From Myxocyprinus asiaticus (lineage: Eukaryota; Chordata; Actinopteri; Cypriniformes; Catostomidae), in assembly GCF_019703515.2 (NCBI RefSeq), contig NC_059362.1, positions 29,614,326 through 29,678,325 of the forward strand: DNA of 64,000 nucleotides, written 5' to 3'. Under the pieces are notes generated by a model that saw only the letters and a list, made by a program, of their open reading frames with translations, was not told the DNA's origin and searched no databases. Each line of letters opens with the position of its first letter. Positions within the stretch are counted from its first letter, which is position 1. Shown here piece after piece: positions 60,385 to 64,000 of this stretch. The translations under genes were made by a program, and so were the position numbers.

Positions 60385-61764
60385 ATGCCTTTCTGTTTGT
60401 GTGTTATTCCTGGTTGCGGTCGTTATCTCTCAACTTCGGATGGTCATGATCGCTGTCTTTCGTGTCTGGGCGCGACCTACACGGAGGCAGTGTTTGTGGA
60501 TGGTTCATGTTCTCACTGTGAGAACATGACCATGGCAACGTTGCGGTCGCGGCTTGCTTTCGTAAGAAAGCAAGCCACCCCAGCGGCTCCCCGCCTCGGT
60601 CCTTCTACCTACGGGTATGAGGCCGGCGTGGCTAGCACTGGGGGTGATTTGGGGACCCCAGTGGGATCATCTCCGCCGGGTATCCCCCCCGCGGACCTCC
60701 CATTCCCCAGCACGCTCGTCTGCCCCAATCGGGAGATGAGTTCGCCGGCTCCTCTCACGGAGAGTCTGGCTTCTTGTTCGGAGCCCGCGAAGATGATGAG
60801 CTCTCGAGCGCAGCATCGGAGAGTGGGCTTGTCCAGTCAGACGCAGAAGCCTCAGCTGGGCTTCCCCTTTCGGGGACGATTGCCCAGTCACAGGCTGATG
60901 CCGAAATGATGGACATGCTTTCCCGGGCGGCCGCGAGCATCGGGTTAGAGTGGAACCTTCTGCTCTCCCTGAACCCTCGCGGCTTGATGATTGGTTCCTG
61001 GGCTCGCGGCGCCACTCAAAGCAGCCACGCCCCGCTCCAGTGCCATTCTTCCCGGAAGTGCACGAGGAGCTGACGAAGTCGTGGGAGGCACCTTTTACTG
61101 CCCGGCCCCGATTCCACAGTTCCCCCGCTCTCACTACCCTCGATGGCGGGGCGGCCAGGGGCTATACGGTGATTCCCCCAGTGGATAAAGCGCTCGCGGT
61201 GCACCTATGCCCGCAGAGAGCCGCCACCTGGTGCGGACGCCCTAAGCTCCCATCCAAGCCCTGTAGGCTCATGTCGTCCCTGACGGCTAAAGCCTACAGC
61301 GCTGCTGGACAAGCCGCCTCTGCCCTGCACGCCATGGCTCTCCTGCAGGTCCACCAAGCCAAGGCGTTGAAAGAACTGCACGAGGGTAGTTCCGCCCCAG
61401 ATTTGATGCAGGAACTGCGCTCGTGACCGACCTCGCTCTCCGAGCGACGAAGGTCACAGTGCGGGCTCTCGGGCGGACGATGGCCACACTAGTGGTCCAG
61501 GAACGCCACCTTAGGCTCAACCTGGTCGAGATGGGCGAGGTGCTCAACCGTGCCGACAAGACACGGTTCCTTGCTGCCCCCATTTCCGAGGCGGGCCTAT
61601 ACGGCGACACCGTCGAGGACTTTGCCCAGCAGTTCTCGGCGGTGAAGCAGCAGACAGAGGCAATCAGGCACATCCTGCCCCAGCACGGCTCAAGATCCCG
61701 CACCCCGTCTGCTCGTCGCCAAGGGCAGGAAGCAGACGCCACCCGTCTCACAGCCAGCACCTAA
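60385..61764 (+). pseudogene. DIRS gag-like gene, broken
   Basis: It starts MPFCLCVIPGCGRYLSTSDG with paired cysteines (C..C zinc-finger-like spacing: CLSCLG, CSHCE). The frame shifts near 60775 and again near 60965, then runs VPFFPEVHEELTKSWEAPFT and AKAYSAAGQAASALHAMALL, stops at 61424-61426, and resumes with TDLALRATKVTVRALGRTMA and DTVEDFAQQFSAVKQQTEAI to 61764. This order matches the conserved DIRS gag of fish. Confidence 0.85.
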
Positions 61765-62199
61765 GAACCCACGGAGGTCCTTAAAGCGCCCCTGAGACGG
61801 GCGACCCAGGGACGAGGGAACCCACTCACGTGGAGCAGGTAGAAAGACCACTCCATCCCCCGGTGGAGGGCCGGGCGGAAAATCTTTTGTTGCCTTTTGT
61901 TGATTTCGCCGCATGCCCAAGTGGCTGCGGTACCCAACAGTTCAGCAAAAGAGTGGCTTCCTTCCTCCCTGGGTCACATACCCGGTGTGTAGGGTCGTCA
62001 CCACGACTACCGTCCACGGATTCTTTCTTGCAGGATTGGCGCTCCAGCGGTGGCCTTTCCGCCCCTGAGCGTCCAGCTGTGGCACACAGCCGCCCCCGAT
62101 GTGGCAGTCTCCATGGGTTACGAGGACAGGCCTCTTCCTCCCCCGTCCCAGACTGTTCCGGGGGTGATCATAAGGAGCCAGGTAAGTGCTTCGATGTCC

Positions 62200-63790
62200 C
62201 TAGACTCAGCACGGCCGCGACATGGTGTGGCACCTCGAGCTCCGCCCCGCCGTGGGCACCACCTGCCGGTACGTCTGACGACGTTGTCCCTTGGTCCCCC
62301 TTGCGTGGAACTTGGACGCGTGGCTCGCGCTCTCCAATCCGTCACGATGGCTGATCCGGACCATCCAACTCGGCTACGTGATTCAGTTCTCCAGGCGCCC
62401 GCCCAGGTTCAGCGGTATTCACTTCACCTTGGTCAAGAGCGAAAACGCTGCCACCTTGTGTGCGGAGATCGCTACCCTCCTATGGAAGGGCGCGATAGGA
62501 CCTGTCCTCCAGCCGAGATGAAGAAAGGGTTTTACAGCCCCTACTTCATCGTACCAAATAAAGGCGGTGGGTTGCAGCCAATCTTGGACCTGTGAGTACT
62601 GAACCGGGCTTTACACAGACTCCCGTTCAAGATGCTGACACAAAAACGCATTCTGGCGAGCGTCCAGCATCAAGATTGGTTCACGGCGGTAGACCTGAAG
62701 GATGCGTACTTCCACGTCTCGATCCTTTCTCGACACAGACCCTTACTGCGGTTTGCATTCGAGGGTCAGGCGTATCAGTACAAAGTCCTCCCTTTCGGCC
62801 TGTCCCTGTCTCCTCGTGTCTTTACGAAGATCGCAGAGGCTGCCCTTGTCCCATTAAGGGAAGTGGGCATTCGCATTCTCAACTATCTTGACGACTGGCT
62901 AATCCTAGCTCACTCTCGAGACATGTTGTGCGCACACAGGGACTTGGTGCTGTCACACCTCAGCTGACTAGGGCTTTGGGTCAACTGGGAAAAGAGCAAG
63001 CTCCTCCCAGTTCAGAGTATCTCTTTTCTCGGTTTGGAGTTGGACTCAGTCTCTTTGATGGTGCGCCTTACAAACGAGCGCACCCAGTCGGTGCTGGCCT
63101 GTTTGAATGTGTTCAAACTGAAAACAGCGGTTCCACTGAAACTTTTTCAGAGGCTCCTGGGGCATATGGCGTCCTCGGCGGTGGCCACCCCGCTTGGGTT
63201 GATGCATATGAGACCGCTTCAGCACTGGCTCCAGACTCGAGTCCCGAGATGGGCATGGCACCACAGGACACATCGCGTGGCCATCACGTTGGTCTGTCAC
63301 CATCTTTTCAGCCCTTGGACCGAACTCTCGTTTCTACGGGCAGGTGTTCCTTTAGAACTGGTCTCCAGGTGCGTCGTGGTCATGACAGACGCCTCCAAAA
63401 TGGGCTGGGGCGCTGTTTGCAATGGGCACACAGCCGCTGGCCTCTGGACGGGCCCGCGACTGCATCGGCACATCAACTGCCTAGAGTTTTGGGCAATTCT
63501 GCTCGCCCTGCAGAGGTTCCGGCAGTTGATCCAGGACAAGCACGTGTTGGTTCGGACAGACAACACGGCAACGGTAGCATATGTCAACTGCCAAGGCGGT
63601 CTGCACTCTCGTTGTATGTCACAACTTGCCCGCCGTCTCCTCCTCTGGAGTCAGCAGCACTTCAAGTTGCTGCAAGCCACGCACATCCCGGGCAACCTCA
63701 ACATTACAGCAGACGCGCTGTCACGCCAGGTTACCCTCAGGGGAGGGTGAAGACTCCACCCTCAGGTGGTCCAGCTGATTTGGAGTCGAT
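62200..63790 (+). pseudogene. DIRS reverse transcriptase and RNase H, broken
   Basis: RT: EMKKGFYSPYFIVPNKGGGL, LKDAYFHVSI, LPFGLSLSPRVFTKIAEAAL and the catalytic ILNYLDDWLILAHS at 62875-62916. RNase H: TDASKMGWGAV, CLEFWAILLAL, RTDNTATVAYVN and NITADALSR, giving the expected acidic residues. Breaks: frameshift near 62510, TGA after LQPILDL at 62592-62594, TGA in LSHLS*LGLWVNW at 62965-62967, and TGA after VTLRGG at 63748-63750. The three stops are TGA where relatives have Arg or Trp codons. VDLFASQESSHYPLWYAL follows at 63805. Confidence 0.9.
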
Positions 63791-64000
63791 TCGGACGGGC
63801 ATAGGTGGACCTGTTTGCCTCCCAAGAATCCTCCCACTACCCGCTCTGGTACGCCCTCACTGAGGCTCCCCTCGGCATAGACACGCTGGCACGCTGCTGG
63901 CCCCCTGGCCTACGCAAATATGCGTTTCCCCCAGTGAGTCTGCTTGCACAGACCCTGTGCAAGGTCAGGGAGGACGAGGAGCAGGTCGTCTGGTAGCACC

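Larger units (their letters stand above)
59948..64000 (+). mobile_element. DIRS-type tyrosine-recombinase retrotransposon, 5' part (cut by window end)
   Basis: The 5' terminal region (59948-60380) has GTGTCGATGTAGTGACACTA, a sequence widespread in cyprinid DIRS elements, and a TATAAAA at 60092. Gag (60385-61764), RT and RNase H (62200-63750) follow, all + strand. The tyrosine recombinase and right terminal region would lie beyond 64000. GC content is clearly higher than the neighbouring DNA. Stops and frameshifts disable this copy. Confidence 0.9.

Noticed and set aside
60667..61204. Minus-strand ORFs in the DIRS gag region
   Set aside because: Shadows of a GC-rich + strand gag gene.

Overview
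The window reads as teleost nuclear DNA, most likely from a cyprinid or close cypriniform. Long introns with canonical GT/AG borders hold one complete vertebrate gene. Around it lies an AT-rich landscape crowded with fish-type DNA transposons (several Tc1/mariner families, many foldback MITEs), non-LTR retrotransposon tails, a DIRS-type retrotransposon and a decayed endogenous retrovirus. Nothing looks bacterial; no operons, CRISPR arrays, rRNA genes or functional tRNA genes were seen.

Region 1 (about 2.1-27.0 kb, + strand) is a complete asap2 gene (ArfGAP with SH3 domain, ankyrin repeats and PH domain 2). I could place all 28 coding exons with matching phases, 3036 nt in total, giving 1011 residues with BAR, PH, ArfGAP, ankyrin, proline-rich and SH3 parts in the expected order. 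Its introns carry a Sleeping-Beauty-class Tc1 copy with three nonsense codons, an internally deleted Tc1-type element, an uninterrupted Tc1 transposase ORF whose first catalytic Asp is Asn, several MITEs including two copies of one with telomere-like repeats, and a G-rich tract.

Region 2 (27-47 kb) has no host gene that I recognise. It holds MITEs, two LINE 3' ends, a second LINE family fragment with RNase H, a 5'-truncated L1-like insertion with target-site duplication, a dimeric tRNA-like SINE, a TIR element carrying a small exon-like ORF, a degraded minus-strand retrovirus between LTR-like repeats (36.4-42.6 kb), and a Tc1 element next to it whose end is nearly duplicated inside the retrovirus.

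Region 3 (47.2 kb to the end) starts with a single coding exon that matches the first exon of MBOAT2 (ER membrane lysophospholipid acyltransferase). The rest is its first intron or beyond and is filled with nested MITEs. The last 4 kb are the 5' part of a DIRS-type tyrosine-recombinase retrotransposon (left terminal region, gag, RT, RNase H), cut by the window edge and disabled by stops and frameshifts.

The two host genes are unrelated in mechanism: ASAP2 switches off Arf GTPases at membranes and adhesions, while MBOAT2 remodels phospholipids in the ER. I did not find convincing evidence for a new biological system. The observations most worth checking are the retrovirus with a signal-anchor env leader, TIR elements that carry exon-like coding pieces, the nearly open transposase ORFs, a pair of competing splice donors in asap2, and the gene order relative to human.
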